Made by a program: the position numbers and the translations under genes. This document shows positions 1 through 9,003 of a stretch of DNA of 18,111 nucleotides, piece after piece. The number at the start of each line of letters is the position of its first letter. Positions within the stretch are counted from its first letter, which is position 1. The stretch lies in the NCBI GenBank assembly GCA_035440755.1, contig DAORND010000061.1, positions 1 to 18,111 of the forward strand. Direction: 5' to 3'. Origin of the DNA: Aquimonas sp002352135. Its GTDB lineage: Bacteria; Pseudomonadota; Gammaproteobacteria; Xanthomonadales; Xanthomonadaceae. Below the pieces are notes generated by a model. That model worked only from the letters and a program-made list of their open reading frames with translations. It was not told where the DNA came from and ran no database searches.

Positions 1-1553
1 TCCGCCATGCGCTCGGCGATCATGATCACCGGTGCGTTGGTGTTGCCGCCAATCAGGTTGGGCATCACCGAGGCGTCGATGACGCGCAGGCCGTCGACGC
101 CGTGGACGCGGCATTCAGGATCGACTACGGCCATGCTGTCCTGACCCATGCGACAGGTGCCGATCGGGTGATAGATCGACTCGGCCTTTCGGCGGATGAA
201 GTCGATCAGTTCAGCGTCGGATTGCGCGGCTTCGCCGGGATAGAGTTCGTGCGCTCGATGGGCGTCGAAGGCGCTTTGCGACAGTAATTCGCGGGACAGT
301 TTCACCGCTTCCACCATGCGCGCGAGATCCGTGCCTTCGGGGTCACTGAGATAGCGCGCGTGGATACGGATCTTGTCCAGTGGATTGCTTGACCCGAGCC
401 GCAATTCGCCGCGACTGCGTGGACGCAAATAACAGGCGTGCACGGTGTAACCCCAGCCGGGCAGGCGGTTGCGGCCATGGTCGTCCAGCAGGGCCGGCAC
501 GAAGTGGAACTGCAGATCGGGTCGCTCGTCTTCGGCCAGACGACTGCGCAGGAAGCCGCCCGCCTCGGCGATGTTCGAGGTGCCGGGTCCCTGCTTCTTC
601 AGGTAGTACTGCAGGGCGACCGCGACATCGCTCAAGCGGTCGTAGCTGAGCTTGCTGCGCGCTTGGGTGAGCGTGCAGATATCCAGATGATCCTGCAGGT
701 TCTGCCCCACGCCCGGCAGGTCGTGCTGGATCGTGATGCCAAGCGCACGCAGCGCATCGGCGGGGCCGATGCCGGACAGCATCAGCAATTGCGGTGAGTT
801 GAGCGCACCTCCGGACAGCAGCACCTCGCGTTCGCAGCGAACCTGATGTTCCGCTCCGCGCCAGCGATAACGCAGACCGACGCAGCGGCCCTGTTCGATC
901 AGCAAACCGAGCACTTGCGCGCCGATATGAACCTGCAAGTTTGTGCGATCCCGCACGGGTCGCAAGTACGCCTGCGCGGTGGAGCAGCGTGCGCCATCAC
1001 GCTGCGTGACCTGATAGAAGCCAAAGCCCTCCTGCCGCTCGCCATTGAAGTCGGCGTTTCGCGGCCAGCCACAGCTTTGTGCTGCAGCGAGAAAGGCATC
1101 CGAAAGGGGATTGGTGTAGCGCAGATCGCTGACACCCAACGGTCCGCCGACACCGTGTGCGGCATCGGGTCCACGTGTGTTGTCTTCGGCACGCTTGAAG
1201 TAGGGAAGGCAGTTTGCCCAGTCCCAACCTTTGGCACCGCGTTCCGCCCATTCGTCGTAGTCGTGCTGATGTCCGCGGATGTAGCACATCGCATTGATCG
1301 AGCTGGAACCACCCAGCACGCGGCCACGTGGCCACCACAGGCGACGGTGCTGCAATTCCGCTTCGGGTTCGGTGGTGTAGTCCCAGTTCGCGTTCTTCTG
1401 TCCCACCAGCTTGGCCAGTCCCGCTGGCATGTGGATGAAGGGATGCCAGTCGCGCGGGCCGGCTTCCAGCAGCAGTACACGATGGGTTTCGGACAGGCGA
1501 TTGGCCAACACGCAGCCCGCCGAACCAGCACCGACGATGAGGTAATCGAACAC
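1..1553 (-). CDS. GMC-family FAD oxidoreductase (choline/alcohol dehydrogenase-like), 3' end outside window
   Basis: About 517 codons are present and the reading frame is uninterrupted to the left edge. The ending is probably only some 20 residues short, because the family's C-terminal NTNAP block is already reached. A GTG start at 1553 is chosen: it gives MFDYLIVGAGSAG, the FAD-binding GxGxxG at residues 8-13, and it is preceded by an AGGA ribosome site. Upstream codons stay open but offer no ATG. Both GMC signatures are visible: GRVLGGSSSIN in the N-terminal third and NSPQLLMLSGIG in the middle. The C-terminal active site shows YHPIGTCRMG (catalytic His) and GGNTNAP (the second catalytic position, Asn). 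The family oxidises alcohols using FAD. It has no visible signal peptide. BetA is the nearest well-known relative, but no betB, betI or choline transporter gene is next to it, so the substrate is left open. It is divergent from the transporter gene across about 150 bp in which I see no clear promoter. Confidence 0.9.
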   Translation of the reverse strand, partial: MFDYLIVGAGSAGCVLANRLSETHRVLLLEAGPRDWHPFIHMPAGLAKLVGQKNANWDYTTEPEAELQHRRLWWPRGRVLGGSSSINAMCYIRGHQHDYDEWAERGAKGWDWANCLPYFKRAEDNTRGPDAAHGVGGPLGVSDLRYTNPLSDAFLAAAQSCGWPRNADFNGERQEGFGFYQVTQRDGARCSTAQAYLRPVRDRTNLQVHIGAQVLGLLIEQGRCVGLRYRWRGAEHQVRCEREVLLSGGALNSPQLLMLSGIGPADALRALGITIQHDLPGVGQNLQDHLDICTLTQARSKLSYDRLSDVAVALQYYLKKQGPGTSNIAEAGGFLRSRLAEDERPDLQFHFVPALLDDHGRNRLPGWGYTVHACYLRPRSRGELRLGSSNPLDKIRIHARYLSDPEGTDLARMVEAVKLSRELLSQSAFDAHRAHELYPGEAAQSDAELIDFIRRKAESIYHPIGTCRMGQDSMAVVDPECRVHGVDGLRVIDASVMPNLIGGNTNAPVIMIAERMA

Positions 1554-1706
1554 GAGGACATCCTGCTGTTTGCGCTGCGCGGGGGTGACAAGCGACCGAG
1601 CCGCATGCTGGAACGCGTCGATAGAGCAATTGCTCGGCCCGCAAGGTCGCGGCCCATTGGCGAGTTGCGGTAACGTGCGCGCCAGCCAGGTCGCAGGTCC
1701 GTTTTG

Positions 1707-3020
1707 ATGAAGTCTTCCGATGCTCAAGCCTCAGCATTGCCGCTGACGGGATTTCGCGGCTGGTTGGCCGAACTGGAATCGCCCGCGTTTCTGTGGTCCT
1801 TCCTGTATTTCTTCCTGTTGCTGACCGCGTACTACGTGCTGCGGCCGGTGCGCGATGCCTTGGGTTCAACGCAGAACCTGCAGTGGTTGTTCTCCGGCAC
1901 CTTCGTGGTGATGTTGCTGTTGCAACCGATCTACGGGGCTTTGGTCAGCCGTTTCCCACGGCGTGTCTTTCTGCCCGTGGTGTATGCGGTCTTCATCGCC
2001 TGCCTCGGCTTCTTCTACTGGGCCTTCCATTACGACTTCGGCTGGCGCAGCGCGGCGTTCTTCATCTGGGTCGCGGTGTTCAACCTGTTTGCTGTCAGCG
2101 TGTTCTGGAGCTACATGGCGGATGTGTTCCGCAATGAGGATGCGCGCCGACTCTACGGATACATCGGTGTCGGTGGCACGTTGGGTGGCTTCCTTGGCCC
2201 GATCATCACCCGCAGCCTGGTCAACCAGGTCGGTGTCGCCAACCTGCTGCTGGTCTCGGCCAGCCTGCTGACCCTATGTCTGCTTTGCATCGTCAAACTC
2301 GCGCCGTTCGCGCGAGCCCGCGAGATCGAACGCAACGGGCATGACGATGAGCAAGCCATGGGCGGCAGTATTCTCGCCGGGTTGCGCCTGATCTGGCAGC
2401 GCCCCTTGCTGCGCGCCATGGCCGCACTGATGTTTTTCGGCGTTGGCGTGGGCACGCTGCTCTACAACGAGCAGGCGGCGATAGCGCGCACCGCTTTCGA
2501 CACCGCGGAAGCGCGCACCAGCTACTACGCGATGATCGATCTGGCGATCAACCTGACCACGATCAGCGTGCAGATGCTGCTGACTCGCTATCTGCTGCTG
2601 CGCTTCGGCATTGCGCCCTTGTTGCTGATTCCTGCCGGATTGATCCTGTTGGGTTATTGCATCCTTGCCGCAGCACCGTTGCCGATGCTGGTCGCCATCG
2701 TGCAGGTGCTGACGCGCTCCGGCGAGTTCTCGCTGGCCAAACCGGCGCGCGAAACGGTCTACACCCGAGTGGATCGCGAATCGCGCTACAAGGCCAAGGC
2801 GGTGATCGACACCGTGGTCTACCGCGGAGGCGATGTGGTGTTTGTCTGGACGCATAAATTGCTCGCGAGCTTTGGTTCCTTGAGTGTTTTTCTCGGCGGA
2901 GCGACCTTGGCAGCGGGTTTGGCCTTCAGCGCTTGGCAACTGGTTCGCCTGCAACGCAAACCGTTGCCGGAAGAGTCGTCGGCGCCGGGCGCCGACTTGT
3001 TGACAGCGCGCCATCCCTGA
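1707..3020 (+). CDS. MFS-type membrane transporter, NTP/NDP exchanger-like
   Basis: A polytopic inner-membrane protein of 437 residues with roughly 11-12 hydrophobic segments. The first begins near residue 27 and contains the stretch YYVLRPVRDALG. Further segments carry NLFAVSVFWSYMADVF and GYIGVGGTLGGFLGP. From family knowledge, this YYxLRPVRD opening and FWSxMADxF pattern are typical of proteobacterial proteins annotated as MFS transporters or NTP/NDP exchange transporters, distant relatives of the ATP/ADP translocases. The substrate cannot be read from the sequence. An in-frame TTG lies one codon upstream (1704), but the ATG at 1707 is preferred. An AGGT is seen some 14 bases upstream, so the ribosome site is weak. 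The gene stands alone, divergent from the GMC gene and 91 bp before the GGDEF-EAL gene. Confidence 0.8.
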   Translation: MKSSDAQASALPLTGFRGWLAELESPAFLWSFLYFFLLLTAYYVLRPVRDALGSTQNLQWLFSGTFVVMLLLQPIYGALVSRFPRRVFLPVVYAVFIACLGFFYWAFHYDFGWRSAAFFIWVAVFNLFAVSVFWSYMADVFRNEDARRLYGYIGVGGTLGGFLGPIITRSLVNQVGVANLLLVSASLLTLCLLCIVKLAPFARAREIERNGHDDEQAMGGSILAGLRLIWQRPLLRAMAALMFFGVGVGTLLYNEQAAIARTAFDTAEARTSYYAMIDLAINLTTISVQMLLTRYLLLRFGIAPLLLIPAGLILLGYCILAAAPLPMLVAIVQVLTRSGEFSLAKPARETVYTRVDRESRYKAKAVIDTVVYRGGDVVFVWTHKLLASFGSLSVFLGGATLAAGLAFSAWQLVRLQRKPLPEESSAPGADLLTARHP

Positions 3021-3034
3021 TTCACATCAGTGAA
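3021..3034. repeat. Small perfect inverted repeat after the transporter stop
   Basis: TTCAC and GTGAA arms surround an ATCA loop, directly after the transporter's TGA. The stem is short and no T-run follows, so it is a weak candidate for a terminator or operator. The remaining bases up to the next start hold only poor promoter matches. Confidence 0.3.
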
Positions 3035-3111
3035 AGCAAATGGCGTGGTTGAGCCATTGGCAAGTCAATTGCATGGCAAGCACTCTGTTTTCTAGAACGG
3101 TCGAATGAACC

Positions 3112-5157
3112 ATGCAGGGCATGGCGGCGCGCAGTCACCAGATGGGCTTCGTTTGTGGCGTGGGTGATCGTGCCTGCGGCGTGGATCCGCGCCTGCTGGT
3201 GTTGAGTCGACTCAGTCAGGCCTTATGGGTTTTCGATGTCGACAATGGCCGAATTCACTGGGCTAACGACACCGCGCTCGGGCTTTGGCATGCCCCAACG
3301 CTGGATGCGCTGCGCGCCCGCGATATGCAGTCCGATATGTCACCCGCGGTCGCGGCACGCTTGCGCCAGTACCAGCAGGACATCATCGATCACGATGTGA
3401 GCTTCAGCGAGGTGTGGACCATCTACCCGCTCGGTGTTCCGCACACCTTGCGTCTGGTCTTCAGCGGATTTCCCCTGGCGGACGGCCGCATGGCCTTGCT
3501 CTGCGAGGTGCTTGGCGAGCACCGCATTGACCCGGAAAACCTGCGCAGCGCCGATGCGCTGATCCACACTCCGGTGATGATTACCCTCTACAACCAACAT
3601 GCTCGCGGGCTGTATCGCAACCCCGCGGCGCGTGAATCCTGTTTCGACTTGCTGGAGCGCGGCGTGCGGCGCTTTGTCGATCCATTGGATGCGCGGAGTC
3701 TGTTCCAACAGTTGAAGCAGCGTGGACGCGCGCGACTGGTCTCGAGAGTGCGCACCGCACAGGGCGAGCGCTGGCACGACATTTCTGCGCAGCAGTGTCT
3801 GGATCCGGCCAGCGGCCAAGTCGCCTGCCTGGTCAGCGAAGTCGACATCAGCGACCTCAAGCGCGCGGAGGCCCGTGCGCAATACCTCGCACATCACGAT
3901 CCGCTGACCGCCCTGCCGAATCGTCAGTTCGTGCTGCATCGCTATCAGGAACGGCTGGACGCGATTCGTGATCAGGGCAGTGCCGCCGCGCTGATCTTCA
4001 TCGATCTGGACCGCTTCAAGAACATCAACGATTCACTCGGCCATGCCGCAGGTGACCAGTTGCTGGTGCTGATGGCAGAACGCCTGCGCGCGGAACTGCG
4101 TGACAGGGATCTGGTGGCACGTCTCGGTGGCGACGAGTTTCTGGTACTGATCGAATCGCCGGATATCCGCGAACATGTCGCGCACCTCGCGCAACGTTTG
4201 CTTCGGGTTTTGGGCCGTAGCGTCGAAATCGCCGACACCGATGTGCAGGTGACCGCCTCTTTGGGAATCTGCGTGTTCCCCGACAACGGGCATGACATCC
4301 ACACCTTGATGCGGCACGCGGACTTGGCAATGTACCGCGCCAAGGATGGCGGACGAGATCGCATGGCCTGGTTCGATCAGGACATGACTCGGATCGCCAA
4401 TACCCGTCTGGCATTGGAAAACGAACTTCGACACGCGCTGCACCGTGGTCAGTTCGAACTGCACTACCAACCTGTCGTCGATATCCGCAGCAACGAAGTC
4501 GTGGGTGCGGAAGCACTGTTACGTTGGAATCGTCCCGGTCATGACCAAGTGCCGCCGACGGTGTTCATCCCGATCTGCGAGGAATGCGGCTTGATGGATG
4601 CGATCGGTGACTGGGTGCTGTTGGAAGCCGCCCGGCAGCAGGTGCGTTGGGCCGAGCTGGGCTGCAATTTGCGCGTGGCGGTCAATCTGTCGGTGATGCA
4701 GTTCAACAGCCCGGTGTTGCTGGAGACATGCCGCCAGGTGCTGGAAGAGACAGGCTGCGAGCCAGGCAAGTTGGAACTGGAAGTCACCGAATCCATGCTG
4801 CTTGGTAACGATGAGCGCACCTTGGCCACCCTGGACGGCTTGCGCGCTCTGGGTTTTCGCCTGGCCATCGATGACTTCGGCACCGGCTATTCCAACCTCG
4901 CCTACCTGCAACGCTATCCCTTCAGTTCATTGAAGATCGACCGCTCCTTCATCGCCGCGCTGGACAGTGGTACGCCGATTGCGGAGCTGGTCATCAGCCT
5001 TTGCCACTTGTTGGGCATGGACATCGTGGCGGAAGGCGTGGAGAGCCAACATCAGCTGGAATGGCTGCACCAGCGCAACTGTCACACCTATCAAGGCTTT
5101 CTCTACAGTCCTGCGCTGCCCGCCGAGCAGTTCCTGCAGCAGATCTGCAGGCGCTGA
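3112..5157 (+). CDS. PAS-GGDEF-EAL cyclic-di-GMP synthase/phosphodiesterase
   Basis: A 681-residue cytoplasmic protein with no membrane segment. Residues about 25-130 and 140-250 look like two PAS-type sensor regions; the second ends in the usual VSEVDISDLKRAE linker. GGDEF domain, about 263-425: the catalytic motif GGDEF is intact at 339-343, and an inhibitory-site RxxD (R330-D333) lies exactly five residues upstream, so product inhibition is expected. EAL domain, about 430-675: E467-A468-L469, N525, DDFGTG at 587-592, K608 and E641 are all present, so phosphodiesterase activity is plausible. Both halves therefore look catalytically competent, and the net direction of activity cannot be told from sequence. 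A second ATG at 3121 would remove three residues; neither start has a clear ribosome site. The gene converges on dnaG with only 17 bp between the stops. The PAS ligand is unknown. Confidence 0.93.
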   Translation: MQGMAARSHQMGFVCGVGDRACGVDPRLLVLSRLSQALWVFDVDNGRIHWANDTALGLWHAPTLDALRARDMQSDMSPAVAARLRQYQQDIIDHDVSFSEVWTIYPLGVPHTLRLVFSGFPLADGRMALLCEVLGEHRIDPENLRSADALIHTPVMITLYNQHARGLYRNPAARESCFDLLERGVRRFVDPLDARSLFQQLKQRGRARLVSRVRTAQGERWHDISAQQCLDPASGQVACLVSEVDISDLKRAEARAQYLAHHDPLTALPNRQFVLHRYQERLDAIRDQGSAAALIFIDLDRFKNINDSLGHAAGDQLLVLMAERLRAELRDRDLVARLGGDEFLVLIESPDIREHVAHLAQRLLRVLGRSVEIADTDVQVTASLGICVFPDNGHDIHTLMRHADLAMYRAKDGGRDRMAWFDQDMTRIANTRLALENELRHALHRGQFELHYQPVVDIRSNEVVGAEALLRWNRPGHDQVPPTVFIPICEECGLMDAIGDWVLLEAARQQVRWAELGCNLRVAVNLSVMQFNSPVLLETCRQVLEETGCEPGKLELEVTESMLLGNDERTLATLDGLRALGFRLAIDDFGTGYSNLAYLQRYPFSSLKIDRSFIAALDSGTPIAELVISLCHLLGMDIVAEGVESQHQLEWLHQRNCHTYQGFLYSPALPAEQFLQQICRR

Positions 5158-5174
5158 GTCACCGCGCCCCGTGC

Positions 5175-6923
5175 TCAGGCGCGTTGCCGGCGAGTCGCCT
5201 TGAGTTGCGGCAAGACGCGCAGCTCTTCCTTCTCGGTAACGCTCAAGCCGCTCAGGCCCACCTCGCGAACGCGCACCTGGAGAGCGCGCTCTCGCTGTTC
5301 CAGCGCGGCCAGTTCAAGACCGCGTAAGGCACCATCAAAATCGGCTTCCAGGCCACTGTCCGGAATCAGGACCTCGGAGGTGGCCAGTTTCGTCAACGCA
5401 GGCAGATCCGGGCTGTCGCGCCATGCCTCAAGCAATGCGCCGGTGTGAATGTCGGGTCGCGAGCGGCAGTGATCCAACAGCGCGATCAGCAGTTCCACGC
5501 CGGGCTGATCGAGCTGTTCGAAAATGTAGGGCGGCGAGATCCGTTGCGCCAGGCTTGGCCGCTGCAACAACAACTCGATGGCGATGCGCACCATCGAGCG
5601 CCGCGTGCTGTGGCTGCCACGCACGGGTGCCTTGCGCGGCACCTCGGTCGCATCGCGCGGCGCGGGTTGTTGCAGCCCAGTCAGTTCATTCAGACGTTGC
5701 CACATCAGATCGCGGAACGCGCCATCCGGCACGCTCTGCAGAAGTGGCCGAGCGCGCTCGGCCAGTCGCGCACGGCCATCCAGTGAGTCGAGCTGGATAT
5801 CGCGGCTCATCTCGTTGAAGAAAAACGTCGACAAGGGTGTTGCCGCCTTCAGATGGGCATCAAACCCGTCCGCGCCCTGCTTGCGGACCAGACTGTCGGG
5901 GTCTTCGCCCTCGGGCAGAAACAGGAAGTAGGCCTGGCGACCATCCCGCATGCGCGGCAATGCGGCCTCCAGTGCCTTCCATGCCGCCGCACGTCCAGCG
6001 CGGTCACCGTCAAAACAGAAATACACATCGCTGGCATTGCGGAACAACAGCTCGGCGTGGTCGGGTGTGGTCGCCGTGCCCAAGGTGGCGACGGCTTCGT
6101 GGATGCCGTATTGAAACAGCGCCACCACGTCCATGTAGCCCTCCACCACGATCAATCGCGGAATCCGCGAATGCGCCTGTTTGACCTGCCACAGCCCGTA
6201 CAGCTCACGACCCTTGCGGAACAGCGGTGTTTCGGGTGAGTTGAGGTACTTCGGGCCATCGTCGGCACCCATCACCCGCCCACCGAACGCAATCACCCGG
6301 CCACGACGGTCGTGGATCGGAAACATCAGGCGCTCGCGGAACTTGTCGTAAACCTTGCCCGCGTCGTTCTTCGAGCTCAGACCGACCTTGTCCAGAGTGC
6401 GGCGACTGGCTTCATCTCTGCCCAGCGCCGACAACAGCGCATCCCAGCCGCCGGGCGCGTAACCCAGCTCGAACTTCGCCTGGGTGGCGGCATCCACACC
6501 GCGCTTCTGCAGATAGGCCTTCGCCGTCGGCGCATTGCCCAACTGCTGACGAAACCAATCTGCGGCTTCCCGTGTGGCCGCATACAGCGGCGCAAAATCA
6601 TCCTGCGGGCCTTTCTTCTGATGTTCGTCGCGTGGCACATCCATGCCCACGCGCTTGGCCAGTTCTTCGACCGCATCGACAAACTCCAGACGGTCGTACT
6701 CCATCACGAACTTGATCGCGGTGCCGTGCGCACCGCACCCAAAGCAGTGGTAGAACTGCTTGGTCGGACTGACGGTGAACGACGGCGAACGTTCGTCGTG
6801 GAAGGGGCAACAGGCGGTGTACTCGCGCCCGGCGCGACGCAGCTTCACCCGCGCATCAATCACTTCGACGATGTCGGTGCGCGCCAGCAGGGCATCGATG
6901 AAGCTGTCGGGGATGCGGGACAT
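5175..6923 (-). CDS. dnaG: DNA primase DnaG
   Basis: A 582-residue primase that makes RNA primers for chromosome replication. The N-terminal zinc-binding domain has C39-x2-H42-x17-C60-x2-C63. The RNA-polymerase core with a TOPRIM fold follows: E261 in VVEGYMD and D305/D307 in FDGDRAG are the expected metal-binding acids. A linker near 420-440 leads to the C-terminal helicase-binding region, ending at RRQRA. Length matches the family. The ATG at 6923 gives MSRIPDSFIDALLARTDIV, which lines up with other DnaG N-termini. A GTG two codons earlier (6929) is possible but less likely. It is oriented away from the suf genes and has neither rpsU nor rpoD beside it. It shares a roughly 117 bp divergent region with the Rrf2 regulator. 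Confidence 0.98.
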   Translation of the reverse strand: MSRIPDSFIDALLARTDIVEVIDARVKLRRAGREYTACCPFHDERSPSFTVSPTKQFYHCFGCGAHGTAIKFVMEYDRLEFVDAVEELAKRVGMDVPRDEHQKKGPQDDFAPLYAATREAADWFRQQLGNAPTAKAYLQKRGVDAATQAKFELGYAPGGWDALLSALGRDEASRRTLDKVGLSSKNDAGKVYDKFRERLMFPIHDRRGRVIAFGGRVMGADDGPKYLNSPETPLFRKGRELYGLWQVKQAHSRIPRLIVVEGYMDVVALFQYGIHEAVATLGTATTPDHAELLFRNASDVYFCFDGDRAGRAAAWKALEAALPRMRDGRQAYFLFLPEGEDPDSLVRKQGADGFDAHLKAATPLSTFFFNEMSRDIQLDSLDGRARLAERARPLLQSVPDGAFRDLMWQRLNELTGLQQPAPRDATEVPRKAPVRGSHSTRRSMVRIAIELLLQRPSLAQRISPPYIFEQLDQPGVELLIALLDHCRSRPDIHTGALLEAWRDSPDLPALTKLATSEVLIPDSGLEADFDGALRGLELAALEQRERALQVRVREVGLSGLSVTEKEELRVLPQLKATRRQRA

Positions 6924-6982
6924 TGGCACAGTGTAACGGGCAGGCTTGCCGAGACCGCGCCCGCGTCTTCACGGCGTGTCGA

Positions 6983-7011
6983 TTGTTGCGCCCGCATCCA
7001 AAGCGTACAAT
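6983..7011 (+). promoter_or_regulatory. Candidate sigma-70 promoter of the Rrf2/suf locus
   Basis: A -35-like TTGTTG (6983-6988) is followed by a 17-base spacer and a -10 TACAAT (7006-7011, five of six consensus bases). This places the transcript start about 20-25 bases before the regulator's ATG. Rrf2 regulators of this kind usually bind their own promoters. I could not define a convincing operator, although the short A/T-rich stretch 7010-7030 would be a natural place to look. Confidence 0.5.
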
Positions 7012-7040
7012 TTCAGTCCTGTTTTATTCCAGGCACCGCC

Positions 7041-7505
7041 ATGCTGCGTGTCACCAAGCTCACCGACTACGCCACCCTGCTGATGACCGTCCTGGCCGAG
7101 CGCACCGACGGCGTCTACAGCACAACCGGTCTGGCCGAGCGCGCCGGGCTGGAACTGCCGACTGTTGCCAAGATTCTCAAGCAGCTTGGGCAGGCAGGAC
7201 TGGTCAACAGCACGCGCGGCGCGAGTGGCGGCTATCGACTGGCACGCGAGGCCGTACAGATCAGCTTGCTGGACATCGTCGAAGCCATGGAAGGTCGGTT
7301 GGCGGTGACCGAGTGCAGTGGTCACGAAGGCCAATGTGGCATCGAGCATCAATGTGGCATTCGCGCCAATTGGCGGCGCATCAATGACGTCATCGTGGAT
7401 GCCTTGCGTGCCGTGACCCTGACCGATCTGCAGATGCCCGGAATGCCCAATGCGTCCAAGCCGGTGCGTGGCCGCATTCCCGTGCAGTTGATGAGTGGCC
7501 GCTGA
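7041..7505 (+). CDS. Rrf2-family SUF system regulator (IscR-like)
   Basis: A 154-residue winged-helix regulator. The N-terminal DNA-binding part starts MLRVTKLTDYA and includes the recognition helix region LPTVAKILKQL, then the wing GASGGYRLAR. Three cysteines, C92, C99 and C105, sit in the loop that holds a [2Fe-2S] cluster in IscR (C92/C98/C104 in E. coli). The protein probably senses cluster status and controls the suf genes that start 58 bp downstream on the same strand. This arrangement, an Rrf2 regulator directly before sufB, is familiar from Xanthomonas-type suf loci. The ATG at 7041 is chosen because it begins the conserved N-terminus; the open frame runs much further upstream, but that part lies antisense to dnaG. 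Whether it represses or activates is not visible. Confidence 0.93.
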   Translation: MLRVTKLTDYATLLMTVLAERTDGVYSTTGLAERAGLELPTVAKILKQLGQAGLVNSTRGASGGYRLAREAVQISLLDIVEAMEGRLAVTECSGHEGQCGIEHQCGIRANWRRINDVIVDALRAVTLTDLQMPGMPNASKPVRGRIPVQLMSGR

Positions 7506-7563
7506 AATGCGCTGCCCATCCATTCTTCCAATCCACCTGTTCGCCTGAAGCGAGAGGCAGCCC

Positions 7564-9003
7564 ATGGCCACCGAACGCACCGAAATTGAAGCCGCCCTGT
7601 CGCGCCAGTACGCGGCGGGCTTTGTCACCGACATCGACGCCGAGATCGCGCCGAAAGGCCTGAACGAAGACGTCGTGCGGATGATCTCGGCCAAGAAGAA
7701 TGAGCCCGAATGGCTCACCGAGTGGCGTCTGAAGGCCTACCGGCATTGGCTGACCATGACGCCGCCGGACTGGGCCAAATTGCAGATCGCGCCCATCGAC
7801 TATCAGGACATCAGCTACTTCGCCGCGCCGAAAAAGAAATACGCCTCGCTCGACGAGGTGGACCCGAAATTGCTGGAAACCTACGAAAAGCTCGGCGTGC
7901 CCTTGCACGAGCGCGCGCGTCTGGCGGGTGTGGCCGTCGATGCGGTGTTCGACTCTGTGTCGGTGGGCACCACGTTCAAGAAGGAACTGGCCGAAGCCGG
8001 GGTGATCTTCTGCAGCTTTTCCGAAGCCGTGCACGAGCATCCCGAACTGGTGAAGCAGTATCTGGGCAGCGTGGTGCCGGTGGGTGACAACTACTTTGCC
8101 GCGCTCAATTCGGCGGTGTTCTCCGATGGCAGTTTCGTGTTCATCCCGAAGAACACGCGTTGCCCGATGGAGCTGTCGACGTATTTCCGCATCAATGCGG
8201 CGGAGACCGGCCAGTTCGAGCGCACCTTGATCATCGCCGAGGAAGGCAGCTACGTGTCCTACCTCGAGGGCTGCACCGCCCCGCAGCGCGATGAAAATCA
8301 ACTGCACGCGGCGGTGGTCGAGCTGGTCACGCTGGAACGCGCCGAGATCAAGTACAGCACGGTGCAGAACTGGTATCCGGGCGACGAGAATGGCGTCGGT
8401 GGCATCTACAACTTCGTCACCAAACGCGGCGAATGTCGTGGCGCCAAATCCAAGATCAGTTGGACCCAGGTCGAAACCGGTTCGGCGATCACCTGGAAGT
8501 ACCCGAGCTGCGTCCTGCGCGGTGACGACTCGGTGGGCGAGTTCTATTCGGTCGCCCTCACCCATCATCGCCAGCAGGCGGATACCGGCACCAAGATGAT
8601 TCACCTCGGCAGGAACACCAAGTCGAAGATCATCAGCAAGGGCATCAGCGCCGGACACGGCCAGAACAGCTATCGCGGTCTGGTCAAGGTAGAGAAAAAT
8701 GCCGCCAACGCCCGCAATTACACGCAATGCGACAGCCTGCTGATCGGCAAGCGCTGTGGCGCCCACACGTTTCCCTACATCGAAGTGCGCCGCGCCGACG
8801 CCATCGTCGAACACGAAGCCACCACCTCGAAGATCAGCGACGACCAGTTGTTCTACTGCCGCTCGCGCGGCATCGGCGAAGAGGACGCCGTCTCGATGAT
8901 CGTCGACGGCTTCTGCAAGCAGGTCTTCAAGGAACTGCCGATGGAGTTTGCGGTGGAGGCGAAGAAGTTGCTGGAAGTGTCCTTGGAAGGGGCGGTGGGA
9001 TGA
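7564..9003 (+). CDS. sufB: Fe-S cluster assembly scaffold SufB
   Basis: A 479-residue SufB, the scaffold subunit of the SufBC2D complex that builds iron-sulfur clusters in the cytoplasm. The beta-helix core and C-terminal helical region are well conserved. By position from the C-terminus, Cys389 (in NYTQCDS) corresponds to E. coli Cys405, the sulfur-accepting and cluster-forming cysteine, and Glu418 (in EHEATT) corresponds to Glu434. Other landmarks are PKNTRCPMELSTYFR and DQLFYCRSRGIGEEDA. The start is ATG 7564 with an AGAGG ribosome site about ten bases upstream. It is the first structural gene after the Rrf2 regulator. The next gene, sufC, is unusually far away (333 bp). Confidence 0.98.
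   Translation: MATERTEIEAALSRQYAAGFVTDIDAEIAPKGLNEDVVRMISAKKNEPEWLTEWRLKAYRHWLTMTPPDWAKLQIAPIDYQDISYFAAPKKKYASLDEVDPKLLETYEKLGVPLHERARLAGVAVDAVFDSVSVGTTFKKELAEAGVIFCSFSEAVHEHPELVKQYLGSVVPVGDNYFAALNSAVFSDGSFVFIPKNTRCPMELSTYFRINAAETGQFERTLIIAEEGSYVSYLEGCTAPQRDENQLHAAVVELVTLERAEIKYSTVQNWYPGDENGVGGIYNFVTKRGECRGAKSKISWTQVETGSAITWKYPSCVLRGDDSVGEFYSVALTHHRQQADTGTKMIHLGRNTKSKIISKGISAGHGQNSYRGLVKVEKNAANARNYTQCDSLLIGKRCGAHTFPYIEVRRADAIVEHEATTSKISDDQLFYCRSRGIGEEDAVSMIVDGFCKQVFKELPMEFAVEAKKLLEVSLEGAVG

Noticed and set aside
846..1673. Plus-strand open frame opposite the GMC oxidoreductase, and a minus-strand frame 997-1869
   Set aside because: Both are shadows. The intact GMC frame with all its motifs occupies the region from 1553 leftwards.
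6312..7040. Long N-terminal extension of the Rrf2 regulator
   Set aside because: It is antisense to dnaG and would cover the probable promoter. Rrf2 proteins start at the MLRVTKLTDYA segment.
7390..8814. Large minus-strand open frame opposite sufB (and similar ones opposite sufD at 10056-11246 and sufS at 14759-16024)
   Set aside because: Mirror frames of GC-rich genes. Their translations are rich in His, Arg and Gln with no family resemblance, and the sense genes are certain.
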